DNA from: Bradyrhizobium sp. NP1
GTDB taxonomy: Bacteria > Pseudomonadota > Alphaproteobacteria > Rhizobiales > Xanthobacteraceae
NCBI RefSeq assembly: GCF_030378205.1
Contig: NZ_CP127385.1
Coordinates: 5,000,001 to 5,064,000, forward strand
Length of the DNA stretch: 64,000 nucleotides
Reading direction: 5' to 3'
The translations under genes were made by a program, and so were the position numbers. The notes under the pieces are model-generated. The model ran no database searches. It saw only the letters and a list, made by a program, of their open reading frames with translations, and had not been told where the DNA came from. Shown here piece by piece: positions 25,485 to 33,915 of this stretch (positions within the stretch are counted from its first letter, which is position 1; each line of letters opens with the position of its first letter).

Positions 25485-25784
25485 AGGATCGCCGCACGAA
25501 GTCCGTCGAAGACCGACCTTGCGCCGACCCGGAAGCCACCGCGCGCACGATCATGGAGATTGCGGCCGGTGTCGAACCCGTCCATCCAACACTCGCCCGT
25601 ATCGCCGACATTGATGATCAGCACGCCATCTATGTCGTTCGCGGTAAGTCCCTTCTGAACCTCGGCAATGGGGCGTGCGCCGCGCGAAAAAAGAAATGGC
25701 GCTGGCGGCGTGTGTTCCCTACATCGCTCCGAAGGTCGGCCGACACCTGACACGCACGCGCGCCGGCCTTCGGGAGCACAGAGA

Positions 25785-26240
25785 TTAGTACGGCGGACAC
25801 GTCAGCGCGTCGTCCCAGGGCTGGGTCGCGAAGGCGCCGACGCGCGGTCCGGGCGCGCAATCCAACCTGCTATATCCATAGCCGTAGCCGTAGGCTCCAT
25901 AGGGCATGGCACCATAAGCTTCATAGGGCCCGGTACCGTAGCCATAGCCTGCGTCGCGATGGTAGGGATCATCCCCGTAGTAGCCCGTGTAGGCCGACCC
26001 GATGGCCGCTGCGGTGCCGACGGCGGCCGCGCCCGCGAGGCCGGCGCCGACATAGGCGCCGCGACGGACATGTCGTCTCGTTACCCCCGCAACGCTCACC
26101 GGCGTCGCAGGGCGGCCGACGCGCGCCTGCGCGCTTGCGACCGATAATGGGAGGCCGCCGTGATCGGACCAGCCGAACGAGAGCGATGTCGCGCAAAGGA
26201 ATGCGGAACCGGCGAGGATAGCCTTGCTGGCATGTTTCAT
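25785..26240 (-). CDS. exported Gly/Tyr-rich protein
   Basis: 151 aa from ATG 26240 (MKHASKAILAGSAFLCATSLSFG), which gives a signal peptide; the upstream ATG at 26267 would bury it. After the signal comes a glycine-zipper-like hydrophobic patch (GAYVGAGLAGAAAVGTAAAIGSAY) and a YG/PYG-rich stretch ending in two cysteines (DCAPG, LTCPPY). Small cell-envelope proteins of this make-up are common in Bradyrhizobium. Function unknown. Confidence 0.7.
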   Translation of the reverse strand: MKHASKAILAGSAFLCATSLSFGWSDHGGLPLSVASAQARVGRPATPVSVAGVTRRHVRRGAYVGAGLAGAAAVGTAAAIGSAYTGYYGDDPYHRDAGYGYGTGPYEAYGAMPYGAYGYGYGYSRLDCAPGPRVGAFATQPWDDALTCPPY

Positions 26241-26836
26241 GGGATGCTCCGTTGCATTGAGAAACACGCCGGCAGAATACTCCTGCGTGGTTCGTTCGCC
26301 CCCAGCTCACAACCATTTGAGGCGCCATATCGCAGTTATCGCCGGGCTGGTCGCTGAGCCGTCATGCTCGCGGCCAACATGTCGGCGACCAAATTCAATT
26401 TGGAACCCACCATGACTGACGTCGAGCGCACCCCGGCCGGACTACAGATGACTATCCCCGGATGCGAACGGCGGACGTTGCCGCGGTCGACCACGCGTTG
26501 ACGACATTGGCCAGGGCCTGCTCGGCTTCTACAAGGCGCCGAGCCAGCGTGAGAAGCTCCAGTCCGCGCTGACGCACCTCTGCGGCCGAGCAAGGGCCAA
26601 AAGGCGTCGCCGAACAGCGGATTGTTCGGCGCCTAAGACGGCGCTGGGCCAGCCCTCACGCCGCCGCCTGCCCCAGGCAATTCATCGGTACATCGTCGGT
26701 CTCGTCGCTCGGGATGTCCCCGACCGGACGCGTCCGCCTTGAACCTTTCAAGGTGGCTGGCTTTTCACGGTATGTCGCTTCGGGGTCGGGCCTAACGAAA
26801 AGCGCGGGACCGAAGCCCCGCGCCCCCATCATGTGC
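26241..26836. other. gene-poor stretch with possible coding remnant
   Basis: No intact gene recognised. Around 26,400-26,640 short stretches look coding-like on either strand (for example QRGLELLTLARRLVEAEQAL on the minus strand near 26,520-26,580) but are broken by stops and match nothing I can name. Probably a decayed gene. Confidence 0.3.
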
Positions 26837-27217
26837 TTACTCCAGCGACTGGACCGGCGCGGTGGAAGCCGTGGTGGTCGTGGACGGCCGCGCTGGGGCA
26901 GCCGCTTGCGGAGCTGCTTGATCTCTGGGTGCAGACTGAGTGGGCACAGGTTGGCTGTCGCCTGCAGGGACGCGAAGATCCGGGCTCGCGGCTCTCCGCG
27001 CCTGGCGCGGCGCGCTCGAGCGGTGCAGGCCCCATAAATGCGAAATCGACGGGCCCGCCGTGTAACCGATGACAGCACCGGCTACGGCACCGATCGGTCC
27101 GAGCACCACGGCACCCGACACGGCGCCCAACGCCGCGTCGCCTGCGCGTTCCTGGGCCATCGCAGCCGAAGACATCAGCGCTAGAGAGAGCGCCGCACTC
27201 GCGATTGTGTTTTTCAT
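26837..27217 (-). CDS. exported glycine-zipper protein
   Basis: 126 aa from ATG 27217 (MKNTIASAALSLALMSSAAMAQE), with a clear signal peptide cut after AMA. Residues about 24-55 form a glycine zipper (GDAALGAVSGAVVLGPIGAVAGAVIGYTAG in two blocks), which inserts or packs in membranes. The rest is an Ala/Pro/Thr-rich tail. Resembles small envelope proteins widespread in Bradyrhizobium; no specific role known. Confidence 0.65.
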   Translation of the reverse strand: MKNTIASAALSLALMSSAAMAQERAGDAALGAVSGAVVLGPIGAVAGAVIGYTAGPSISHLWGLHRSSAPRQARRAASPDLRVPAGDSQPVPTQSAPRDQAAPQAAAPARPSTTTTASTAPVQSLE

Positions 27218-27588
27218 TCGAGCCCCCCGAGCCGCCACTACGCCGGTGAGTAAAATCCGGCCAAGGCCAAATGATGTCGTCTTGATGCGCGGCTGCAACA
27301 CTGTTGAATTATCTGCAGAGGCTCAAACAAAGACCCGCCCCAACGCGGACCGGGGCTGGCCATGGTGGAGCGGAAGTCACGAGTACTCATCGGCGCCGCC
27401 GCATCCGACGCATCCAATTGCGCTTCAAAATCGAGGCAAGTTGTAGGCACCCCCCAGTTATCCAAAGAAACACATCAGCGCGCGGCGGCGATGCGCTCGG
27501 CGTTGCGAGAATGAACCCGCGATCAATCGATGCGCGGCGGTGTGGCTGTTCGCGTGAACCTGGGACGCCTCTCCGCCGTCTCCCAGGA
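27218..27588. other. gene-free stretch
   Basis: Holds the upstream region of the reverse-strand glycine-zipper gene. I see no gene, clear repeat or RNA in it. Confidence 0.4.
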
Positions 27589-27771
27589 TCAGTCACACCG
27601 TCTGCGTCGGTGGTAGCCGCGACGCTCGATGTCCTCACGGATCCTTTCGCTTACCCGTCGGACCGCTCGTTTCCTTTTGCGCCAGGCACCTTTCACTTCA
27701 GAGGGAATGGATAATCCCCGGCGAACAACCAAAAGATCGCTCTTCCCGTTCAAATACACATCATAACACAT
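27589..27771 (-). CDS. small basic protein
   Basis: 60 aa from ATG 27771 (MCYDVYLNGKSDLLVVRRG) with a strong GGGAGGGG ribosome site about five bases upstream. The C-terminal half is very Arg-rich (KRKRAVRRVSERIREDIERRGYHRRRR in two blocks), suggesting nucleic-acid or ribosome contact. No family name known. The upstream leader carries three tandem CGGTA units at about 27,789-27,803. Confidence 0.5.
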   Translation of the reverse strand: MCYDVYLNGKSDLLVVRRGLSIPSEVKGAWRKRKRAVRRVSERIREDIERRGYHRRRRCD

Positions 27772-27923
27772 GCAAGCCCCTCCCTGCACGGTACGGTACG
27801 GTACGCTAATCCGTGCGGCCGAAGGCATTGGTGGCATAGACGCAACAGCAATCCTCAAAAGTGCGCTGCCTCCTGACACCCTTAGGGTGTCGGGAGGCGA
27901 CAAGGAATACAGGATAGAGCCGC

Positions 27924-28179
27924 ATGAAGTTCGCCGCTGATCGCCCGTTTGCCAGTCCCGAAGCTGCCGCGCGCAAGATTGTCGAGATCGCCAACACCGT
28001 CGAGCCGGTCCAGGACGGCCGCATCTATATCAAGAAGATCAACGGCCCGTTCCTCTATGAGTTCAAGGGCTCGCCGGAAGAGTACGGCGCCGGCATTCAG
28101 CTCGCCATCGAACGCGCTGGCTCTGGATGCACGAGAGCTGTCGCCCGGCGCGCTCCGACGCGCGCCGCAGCTTGCTCTG
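27924..28179 (+). pseudogene. small conserved protein gene with a frameshift
   Basis: Starts MKFAADRPFASPEAAARKIVE and continues EPVQDGRIYIKKINGPFLYEF, LAIERA, in the style of a small rhizobial protein. The normal continuation WLWMHES is found one frame over, immediately after the Glu-Arg codons near 28,118. A single missing base there has shifted the frame. The shifted frame ends at 28,179; the unshifted one runs meaninglessly to 28,220. Function unknown. Confidence 0.5.
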
Positions 28180-28188
28180 AGCCTCAGA

Positions 28189-28443
28189 TCAGTTTTTCCT
28201 CATCAGATATTCCAGCATGACGCTGCAGGCTGCCTCGGCCTCCGAAAACGTTTTGAACGGCGAGCCACCGATCTTGATCGCACCACGGCCCTGATAGAGT
28301 GGACGCCACGACGCCACGTAGCCAGCGCGCCCGTGAAAGCCGGGGCCAGTCGGGCTCCCATAGCTGATCACGAAGGAAAAGCAGTCGCTGCTTGCAGTCC
28401 AAATTTCCATGTGCTCGATGGCACGGTGGAATTGCAGGGCCAT
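28189..28443 (-). CDS. small conserved protein, unknown function
   Basis: 84 aa from ATG 28443 (MALQFHRAIEHMEIWTASSD); a TTG at 28473 is the alternative. The body (FSFVISYGSPTGPGF, GRAGYVASWRP, GSPFKTFSEAEAACSVMLEYL) reads as one compact alpha/beta domain with a helix of the kind seen in small rhizobial proteins. No signal peptide. It converges on the frameshifted gene before it. Confidence 0.5.
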   Translation of the reverse strand: MALQFHRAIEHMEIWTASSDCFSFVISYGSPTGPGFHGRAGYVASWRPLYQGRGAIKIGGSPFKTFSEAEAACSVMLEYLMRKN

Positions 28444-28778
28444 CTCCAATCGTTCACGGGTAGCGGATCGCAAATATCAATCGGTCCGAAAACGCCGCAA
28501 AGCTTGAGCGAATGGCCCTCGCCCGTCTGTTCGAAAGCTGACAAACAGACGCCTTTTCAGTCGCAGTGTGGGAATTGGGACACTAGTGCCCGGATCAGCC
28601 GCGGCTTCGATGACAGCAGGCCAATTGCGCCGCGCGGATGCACCTTTGCGGCCAAGGAAAGGCCAGAAGACGCTGCTGCGAGAGCCGCGCGCTCGCCGTG
28701 GCCAGAAGGTTCACTCCGAACGTTTTCTCGTTCCAGCGCGGCCGGCTTCTTGGCTGAGCTGCACCGAGCGGGGCTGAC
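28444..28778. other. gene-free stretch before the Ku remnant
   Basis: No gene, repeat or RNA recognised; open frames here are short and of biased composition. Confidence 0.3.
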
Positions 28779-28966
28779 CTGCGCTGTAGCTTGGCTGCCG
28801 TTTTCTTCGCGGCGGCTTCCTTCGGCGGCCTCTTCCCCCCGCGATCGGCAGCAGCATCTCCTTCTGGCCTGTCGCCTTCTTCGGCCTCTTCAAAGGCTTG
28901 GCGGGTTCAGGCCGGCCGACGCTCCGGCGCAGCGCTTCCATCGGGTCGACGACGTTGCTTAGGAAC
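28779..28966 (-). pseudogene. ku: remnant of Ku C-terminal tail
   Basis: Reads FLSNVVDPMEALRRSVG, then an Ala/Lys/Pro linker and ATGQKEMLLPIAG, which matches the C-terminal tail of bacterial Ku (non-homologous end joining). A run of six C on the plus strand (28835-28840) shifts the frame; dropping one base restores the expected Lys/Ala-rich end (KRPPKEAAAKKTAAKLQRR). The Ku core domain and the original stop are missing. Clearly a broken tail fragment, not a working gene. Confidence 0.6.
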
Positions 28967-29020
28967 TTAGGAACGATGCAACTCATCGCACGTTCGCGAC
29001 GAACACGGTTGGAGAGGATG

Positions 29021-29281
29021 ATGAGACACCTAATGCTAGCGTTAGCAACGCTCCTTGCAGCGTCGGCTGCCAATTCCGCCTTTGCTCAATACGATTGCCC
29101 GGGCGGGCAACGACCTGTGCCCCCAGCAGTTGCGGAACGAATGACTCTCCCCCTGTGCGGCTTCGCAGCTACCAAGCGCTGGGCTGGAAATATGTGTCGG
29201 TTGTGCGACTCGCGGAACATGTATCCGAACCCGTTTGTTGCGTACCCTGTGCCGCGAAGCCGCTACTACGACTTTCGGTGA
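29021..29281 (+). CDS. small exported Cys-containing protein
   Basis: 86 aa from the second of two tandem ATGs (29018, 29021), behind GGAGAGG. Signal peptide MRHLMLALATLLAASAANSAFAQ, then a short mature part with cysteines in DCPGG, LPLCG and MCRLCDS, able to form disulfides in the periplasm. No family recognised. Confidence 0.55.
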   Translation: MRHLMLALATLLAASAANSAFAQYDCPGGQRPVPPAVAERMTLPLCGFAATKRWAGNMCRLCDSRNMYPNPFVAYPVPRSRYYDFR

Positions 29282-29457
29282 TCATCCGAATGAATCCATC
29301 ACCCGGTCTATCGTCGCATGATTCCGGTTCTTCACACTCACCCAATGCTTCGACTGGCCGGCCCTGATAGGACGGTCCCGATGGCGTGAGGCGCTCCAAG
29401 AACTACCACACCCCGCGGTCTGTAGGGTCGGGTCGGCGTCAACTTCCGCGTATAGCC

Positions 29458-29717
29458 CTAGTAGGGGTTGGTCAGGCATGTTGCCCCTCGCCCTGCGGCC
29501 GATGCTGCGCACTGGCGAGCGAGGTGAAGATGCAATCCATCTGTTCGCCCTCCAACTCGCCATAGACGTGCATGCAGATCAGACAGTTCGGATCATAGCT
29601 CCGAGCCGGTGCGGGAGCAGACGCCAACAGCGTACCGATGGCGACAATTGCAGACGCAAGTGAGCGATTACAACCTCCAAATAATTGCGATCCCACCCCG
29701 AAAAACTTCCTCAACAT
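29458..29717 (-). pseudogene. DUF3551 family exported protein, frameshifted
   Basis: Starts at ATG 29717 with a hydrophobic signal (SLASAIVAIGTLLASAPAPA) and the family core SYDPNCLICMHVYGELEGE, MDCIFTSLA. One base is missing near 29,510-29,514: the frame next door gives QCAASAAGRGATCLTNPY and a stop at 29,458, exactly the DUF3551 ending with its third and fourth cysteines. The uncorrected frame ends at 29,472 without those cysteines. Confidence 0.65.
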
Positions 29718-29932
29718 CCTCGCTGAATGGATTGCAAGTATGCACATGCTTTCGACTGGGCTTCCCACCGCGTAGCTGGTGGGTTTTAATTCTGATTGAT
29801 CTAACAAGCGTGACGATGCTCTCGCCAGCAAAGTACATCGTGATGGCTACGTGGCGAGACAAGACAGCTTTCCGACCGTATGCCGAACTACCGCCACCTG
29901 AGCACAAAAACTTCCTCGCAATCCTTTCGCTC

Positions 29933-30709
29933 TTAGCGTCCTCGATAGTCTGGCGTCCGCTTCTCTACGAACGCATTCAATCCTTCCTGACAATCTTCCG
30001 TCGTTGCGATAAGCGCAAAACTCTCGGCCGCATTTTCGATCGCTCGGCGGTAGTCCGCGTCCACAGCACGCGCAAACGCATCCCGGCCGATCTTCATGAC
30101 GATCGGTGACTTGCCTGCAAAGTTCCGCGCAATCTTGCGGGCGCGATCAAGCGCGGTCCCCTTTGGCACCACTTCGCTCAAGAGACCCATCCGGTATGCA
30201 GTTTGGGCATCGAATGGCTCGCCCAAAAAAAGAGGACCGAACGCCTGGTGCTTGCCGACCAGCCGCGACAAGTGCACGAAGTGCAGTGCCGGGATGAGGC
30301 CGACATCGATCTCGGGGTAGCCGAAGGTGGACCCATCGCCAGCAATGATCATGTCGCAGGAGATCGCAATGGTCATGCCGCCGGCGCGTGCTGCGCCGTC
30401 GATTGCGGCGATCGTAGGTTTTCCCATCCGGTACTGAACATCATTCAGAGCGAAGTAGAGACGCTCGACGAAGCCCTTGGCCTCGATCCCCGACTTTCCG
30501 CGCACGATGTCGAGGTCAAGCCCGGCACAAAATACCTTGTGGACGCTGCCGATGATCACCGCGCGCACAGCTGCGTCATCCTTGGCCTTTTGCAACCCTG
30601 TCAGCAGCGCATCGATCACCGGCATACTCAAAGCGTTCACTGGCGGGCGATCAAGCATGATCTCGGCGACCCGGTCGGAAACGGAATAGCGGACTACTTC
30701 GTTGCTCAT
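29933..30709 (-). CDS. enoyl-CoA hydratase/isomerase (crotonase family)
   Basis: 258 aa from ATG 30709 (MSNEVVRYSVSDRVAEIMLDRPP). Crotonase fold with the oxyanion-hole stretches KVFCAGLDLDIV and IDGAARAGGMTIAISCDMIIAG. The usual catalytic Glu pair is not obvious: the second region reads FGYPEIDVGLIPA, so one acidic residue is kept (Glu). Likely hydrates or isomerises an acyl-CoA in the locus to its right. Lies 240 bases after the gene ending at 30,947, on the same strand. Confidence 0.85.
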   Translation of the reverse strand: MSNEVVRYSVSDRVAEIMLDRPPVNALSMPVIDALLTGLQKAKDDAAVRAVIIGSVHKVFCAGLDLDIVRGKSGIEAKGFVERLYFALNDVQYRMGKPTIAAIDGAARAGGMTIAISCDMIIAGDGSTFGYPEIDVGLIPALHFVHLSRLVGKHQAFGPLFLGEPFDAQTAYRMGLLSEVVPKGTALDRARKIARNFAGKSPIVMKIGRDAFARAVDADYRRAIENAAESFALIATTEDCQEGLNAFVEKRTPDYRGR

Positions 30710-30946
30710 GACGTTTGAACTCCATTTTTCCGGGCCTGGCGCGCAGCGCGCTGGCATTTATCAATTCATCGATGGCCACGCGAGCGAAGCCGGCCTCCAT
30801 CGGAACCTCATAATTGTCCTTCCCACATCCGGCGCCGGCCGCAGATTGTCTTCCGATAGGCTGGTAATGCCAGGCGTCCGTGGACTGTCGGCCGTCCCCT
30901 CCCACAGCCATGTCCGGCGCACCGGTCGTGCGAAGCAGAACTCCCT

Positions 30947-32002
30947 CTAACGGAAATGCCAGCACCAAAAAGGATCACCGCGATCGCGTCGTTGCGAAAT
31001 ATCAACGCGCATAAATCGGTCATGGGCCAGCGCAGCACCGATCCATAATTCGTTCCAGGCGTCAAATACGGCCGGAGAAGGCGCTCTGCGCTCTGCCATC
31101 AGTTGCCAAGAGGTCTGCCGTACCATCGTCGTTGTCCCCTCGGTTCGCAATTCGGCGTCGTCCCCCTGCCCTCTGGCAAGACGGGCGAAGGCCTTTGCGA
31201 AACCCGCCGCGCCCGCACCTACCCCGTCAAGCAGGGAGGCCACATCATCGAAGGTGTGCATGCCGACCAGTCGCGCTGCGGCACCGGCAAGGTGGCCACC
31301 CTCGTCAGGGCCAAGTACTTCGATCGTTTCCGGCACGATCGAGGTGATGTATTCCATCGCATAGTTGCGCAGGACCTTCTGTAGCCGCTCTTCGGGCCAG
31401 GTCATTTGCGGAAGTTTCGGCGCAAGATCGCGTTGAAATGGGGGGCATCGTTCGCCCGGCGAGAATTGCAATCGCTCCTCGGGAGCGAGATCATGATCCC
31501 ACTCCTTGTAGTAACCTTCGAGCCCGGGCTGCCCGTCGACCGTCTGTCCTGTGCAAACGAACCCCAATCGCGGATTGCCGAGAACCACGCCATTGTTGGC
31601 GTGCCATCCCCTCAGCATGGCGCGCGATACCTCCGACGGGATGCCGCAGATTGCGGTCCCCGACCATATCCACCGCGGCGGTGGATATCGCACCCAAGCC
31701 TTATCGTCACTTTCGTAAATGTATTCGACCTTTACGCCGCCGACCTGGTTCGAAAGATAATGGTACTGAGCACAGGCCACGGCATGCGGCAGTCCATCCA
31801 GACCGAGCTTTTTCAGGCCGGGAAGGAAACGAGCCAGCTGCTGACGCCGAAATGTCCGATATACCACCTCGGCCGCGCGTGCGGTTCCTGCACGGGACGA
31901 GATCATCAAGATCAGCCCCGTCAGATAGGAGTGATAGATCAGTTCGATTGCACGAAAGGCCGCTACATCGCCGTTGACTCGGCTCGCTCGGTTCTCGCTC
32001 AA
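30947..32002 (-). CDS. unrecognised protein with possible internal duplication
   Basis: 351 aa. Two halves look alike: residues about 15-125 (FRAIELIYHSYLTGLILMI, AAEVVYRTFRRQQL, VEYIYESDDKAWVRYPPPRW) and about 205-350 (LRNYAMEYITSIVPETIEV, AELRTEGTTTMVRQTSWQLM, ending GDPFWCWHFR). Each is a helical part followed by a beta-strand part with a conserved Trp. This recalls the ATC-hydrolase-like fold, but the resemblance is weak and unproven. The stop overlaps nothing; the start overlaps the TetR stop by four bases (ATGA), so it is coupled to the regulator. Probably works with the acyl-CoA genes. Confidence 0.7.
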   Translation of the reverse strand: MSENRASRVNGDVAAFRAIELIYHSYLTGLILMISSRAGTARAAEVVYRTFRRQQLARFLPGLKKLGLDGLPHAVACAQYHYLSNQVGGVKVEYIYESDDKAWVRYPPPRWIWSGTAICGIPSEVSRAMLRGWHANNGVVLGNPRLGFVCTGQTVDGQPGLEGYYKEWDHDLAPEERLQFSPGERCPPFQRDLAPKLPQMTWPEERLQKVLRNYAMEYITSIVPETIEVLGPDEGGHLAGAAARLVGMHTFDDVASLLDGVGAGAAGFAKAFARLARGQGDDAELRTEGTTTMVRQTSWQLMAERRAPSPAVFDAWNELWIGAALAHDRFMRVDISQRRDRGDPFWCWHFR

Positions 32003-32670
32003 TTCTTCTTCTCCAAGCCGGCCACCACGAAGTCGGCGATCGACTCCGCCAATCGCTTCTTCGCAGCTTGCGTTTCTCCGGGGCGAGGCTGGTACCAGCG
32101 CGACGTCCAGTTCAACGCGCCGAGCAGAGGCTTCGCGGCCAGCTTCGCATCGACGGATCTAAATTCGCCCGACGCAATCCCATCCTTGATCACGCGAATG
32201 TATAGGTTCTCATTCGCCTCCCGCAGAGCCGCGACCTCCGCAAGCTCCGCCCTCTCGCTTTCGTTGGTGCGCTCCAGAAGATGCATCTCCAGGCCCTGCG
32301 CGATCACGCGAAGATACGGCAGATGATCGATGACTAGCATCGTATGCGCGACCGCCATGCCATGCAGTCGATCGCGGGCGGAGGACCCAGCCTCGAACGA
32401 CGGCCGAATCGCGGCCTGCGTCAGCTCCATGCCGCGACGATGCACAGCGAAGAAAAGCTCGGACTTGCTTCGGTAGTAATAGTAGATCGCGCCTTTCGTC
32501 GAACCGATCTCGTCGCTGACCCGATCGAGCGACGTAGCGGCAAACCCCTGCCGCATGAAAGCGCGCGAGGCCGCATCGAGGATTTCGATCCTCCGATCGG
32601 CCAAAGGCTCTGCGGTCTCGATTTTGCCAAGTTTGCTCAAGTCTCCTCCTGCGCGGTTCGCTATTGACAT
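31999..32670 (-). CDS. TetR-family regulator
   Basis: 223 aa. N-terminal TetR helix-turn-helix (residues about 25-72: RIEILDAASRAFMRQGFAATSLDRVSDEIG, GAIYYYYRSKSELF) and a helical ligand-binding domain. It is divergent from the CoA-transferase operon (starts 61 bases apart) and translationally coupled to the unrecognised gene downstream. Likely a repressor of both units, released by an acyl-CoA, as for KstR2/FadR-type TetR proteins; the ligand is inferred. Confidence 0.87.
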   Translation of the reverse strand: MSIANRAGGDLSKLGKIETAEPLADRRIEILDAASRAFMRQGFAATSLDRVSDEIGSTKGAIYYYYRSKSELFFAVHRRGMELTQAAIRPSFEAGSSARDRLHGMAVAHTMLVIDHLPYLRVIAQGLEMHLLERTNESERAELAEVAALREANENLYIRVIKDGIASGEFRSVDAKLAAKPLLGALNWTSRWYQPRPGETQAAKKRLAESIADFVVAGLEKKN

Positions 32671-32673
32671 CCA

Positions 32674-32711
32674 AACATACTACCCGGTAGCTTTCAACAT
32701 ACTACTCGGTA
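32674..32711. promoter_or_regulatory. TetR operator: 16-base direct repeat
   Basis: AACATACTACCCGGTA (32674-32689) is repeated as AACATACTACTCGGTA (32696-32711), one mismatch, start-to-start 22 bases. Each unit contains the inverted element TAC-N6-GTA. It overlaps the region directly upstream of the TetR start and 20 bases upstream of the GTG of the CoA transferase, so one site can shut both promoters. Confidence 0.65.
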
Positions 32712-32731
32712 TCTAAAGTTGGTTTGGCTAG

Positions 32732-33901
32732 GTGATCGACGATTACGCCGGACTGCGCGTCCTCGATGTGAGCCAGGGTTTTGCGGGTCCCTATTGCGGA
32801 GCGATTCTGGCGCGGGGCGGTGCGTCCGTCGTCAAGGTTGAGCCGCCGACCGGTGATTGGGCGCGCACGATTGGCGGATCGCTCGATGGTCACACGGCTT
32901 TCAGCCTCGTTCCCAACGTCGGCAAGCGCGCGATCTGCATCGACGGGACGAAGCCAGAGGGGCGGAACATCCTCGCCGAACTCGCGAAATCGGCCGACAT
33001 CGTTATCCAGAACTTCCGTCCCGGTGTCGTCGAACGGCTGCAGATCGCGGACGCACAGCTAAGGCCCAGAAATCCCGACCTGATTTACGTTTCGATTCTG
33101 GGCTTCGGTCCTGGTCCGTATGAAAACCGTCCTGCCACCGACACCATTATCCAAGGCTTCACCGGCATGATGGTGATGAACCGCGATGGACAGGGTACGC
33201 CGCGGAGGATCGGAATGCTGGCGGTCGACACGGCAGCGGGAATCTATGCGGCCCAGCAAGTGGGCGCCGCACTTTACAAGCGCCTTTCCGGACGCGGCGG
33301 ACGTCACATCAAAATTTCGCTTGTCGAAGTCGCGGCCGCGTTTCAAGCGATGCCTATTCTCGATGCCGCGATGCATCGCGACCGCTCCAGTCCGCCTTTG
33401 AGTGTGCCGATCGGCACGTTCGCCACCTCAGACGGTCACATCAATTTATCATGCGTGTCGAACGCGATGTTTCAGGGCATCTGTCGCGCTCTGGGCAAAT
33501 CCGATTGGATCGAGGATCCTCGCTTTGCGAGCGAAGGCGGCCGTCTGGAACACGCCAGGGAAATAACTGCCGAAGTCGTCGATATTCTTCTTACCCGCCC
33601 CAGCGCTCACTGGATTCGTGCCTTCGAGGAGCAGGACGTGCTGTGCGGCCTCGTACAAGATTACCAAGCCTTCCTCGGGGATTCTCATGTGCGCGGACTC
33701 GGGGTGACCGCGACGCTGGACGGCGGCGCCTTCGAGGGCCTCCCCGTAACCCTTCTACCCGGCACTGCGGCACCCGACACGCGAGTGCCTACCCCACCCC
33801 GGCTTGGGCACCACACCCGCGAAATCCTCATCGAACATGGTTATTCGCAAACCGCCATAGATCGGCTCGTCGAAGGCAGGACGGTGATCGAAGCGAAATA
33901 A
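32732..33901 (+). CDS. class III CoA transferase (CaiB/Frc family), first copy
   Basis: 389 aa from GTG 32732; no good ribosome site is visible. Family blocks: LRVLDVSQGFAGPYCGAILARGGASVVKVEPP, DIVIQNFRPGVVERL, and the nucleophile Asp in the ATDTIIQGFTG region (PATDTI). Moves CoA between carboxylic acids, activating a substrate without ATP. First gene of a five-gene forward operon (to 38,130). Confidence 0.87.
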   Translation: MIDDYAGLRVLDVSQGFAGPYCGAILARGGASVVKVEPPTGDWARTIGGSLDGHTAFSLVPNVGKRAICIDGTKPEGRNILAELAKSADIVIQNFRPGVVERLQIADAQLRPRNPDLIYVSILGFGPGPYENRPATDTIIQGFTGMMVMNRDGQGTPRRIGMLAVDTAAGIYAAQQVGAALYKRLSGRGGRHIKISLVEVAAAFQAMPILDAAMHRDRSSPPLSVPIGTFATSDGHINLSCVSNAMFQGICRALGKSDWIEDPRFASEGGRLEHAREITAEVVDILLTRPSAHWIRAFEEQDVLCGLVQDYQAFLGDSHVRGLGVTATLDGGAFEGLPVTLLPGTAAPDTRVPTPPRLGHHTREILIEHGYSQTAIDRLVEGRTVIEAK

Positions 33902-33915
33902 AGGGAGGTAAGAGG

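Noticed and set aside
27789..27803. Three tandem CGGTA units as a possible CRISPR or VNTR locus
   Set aside because: Only three short units, no spacers; at most a local slippage repeat.
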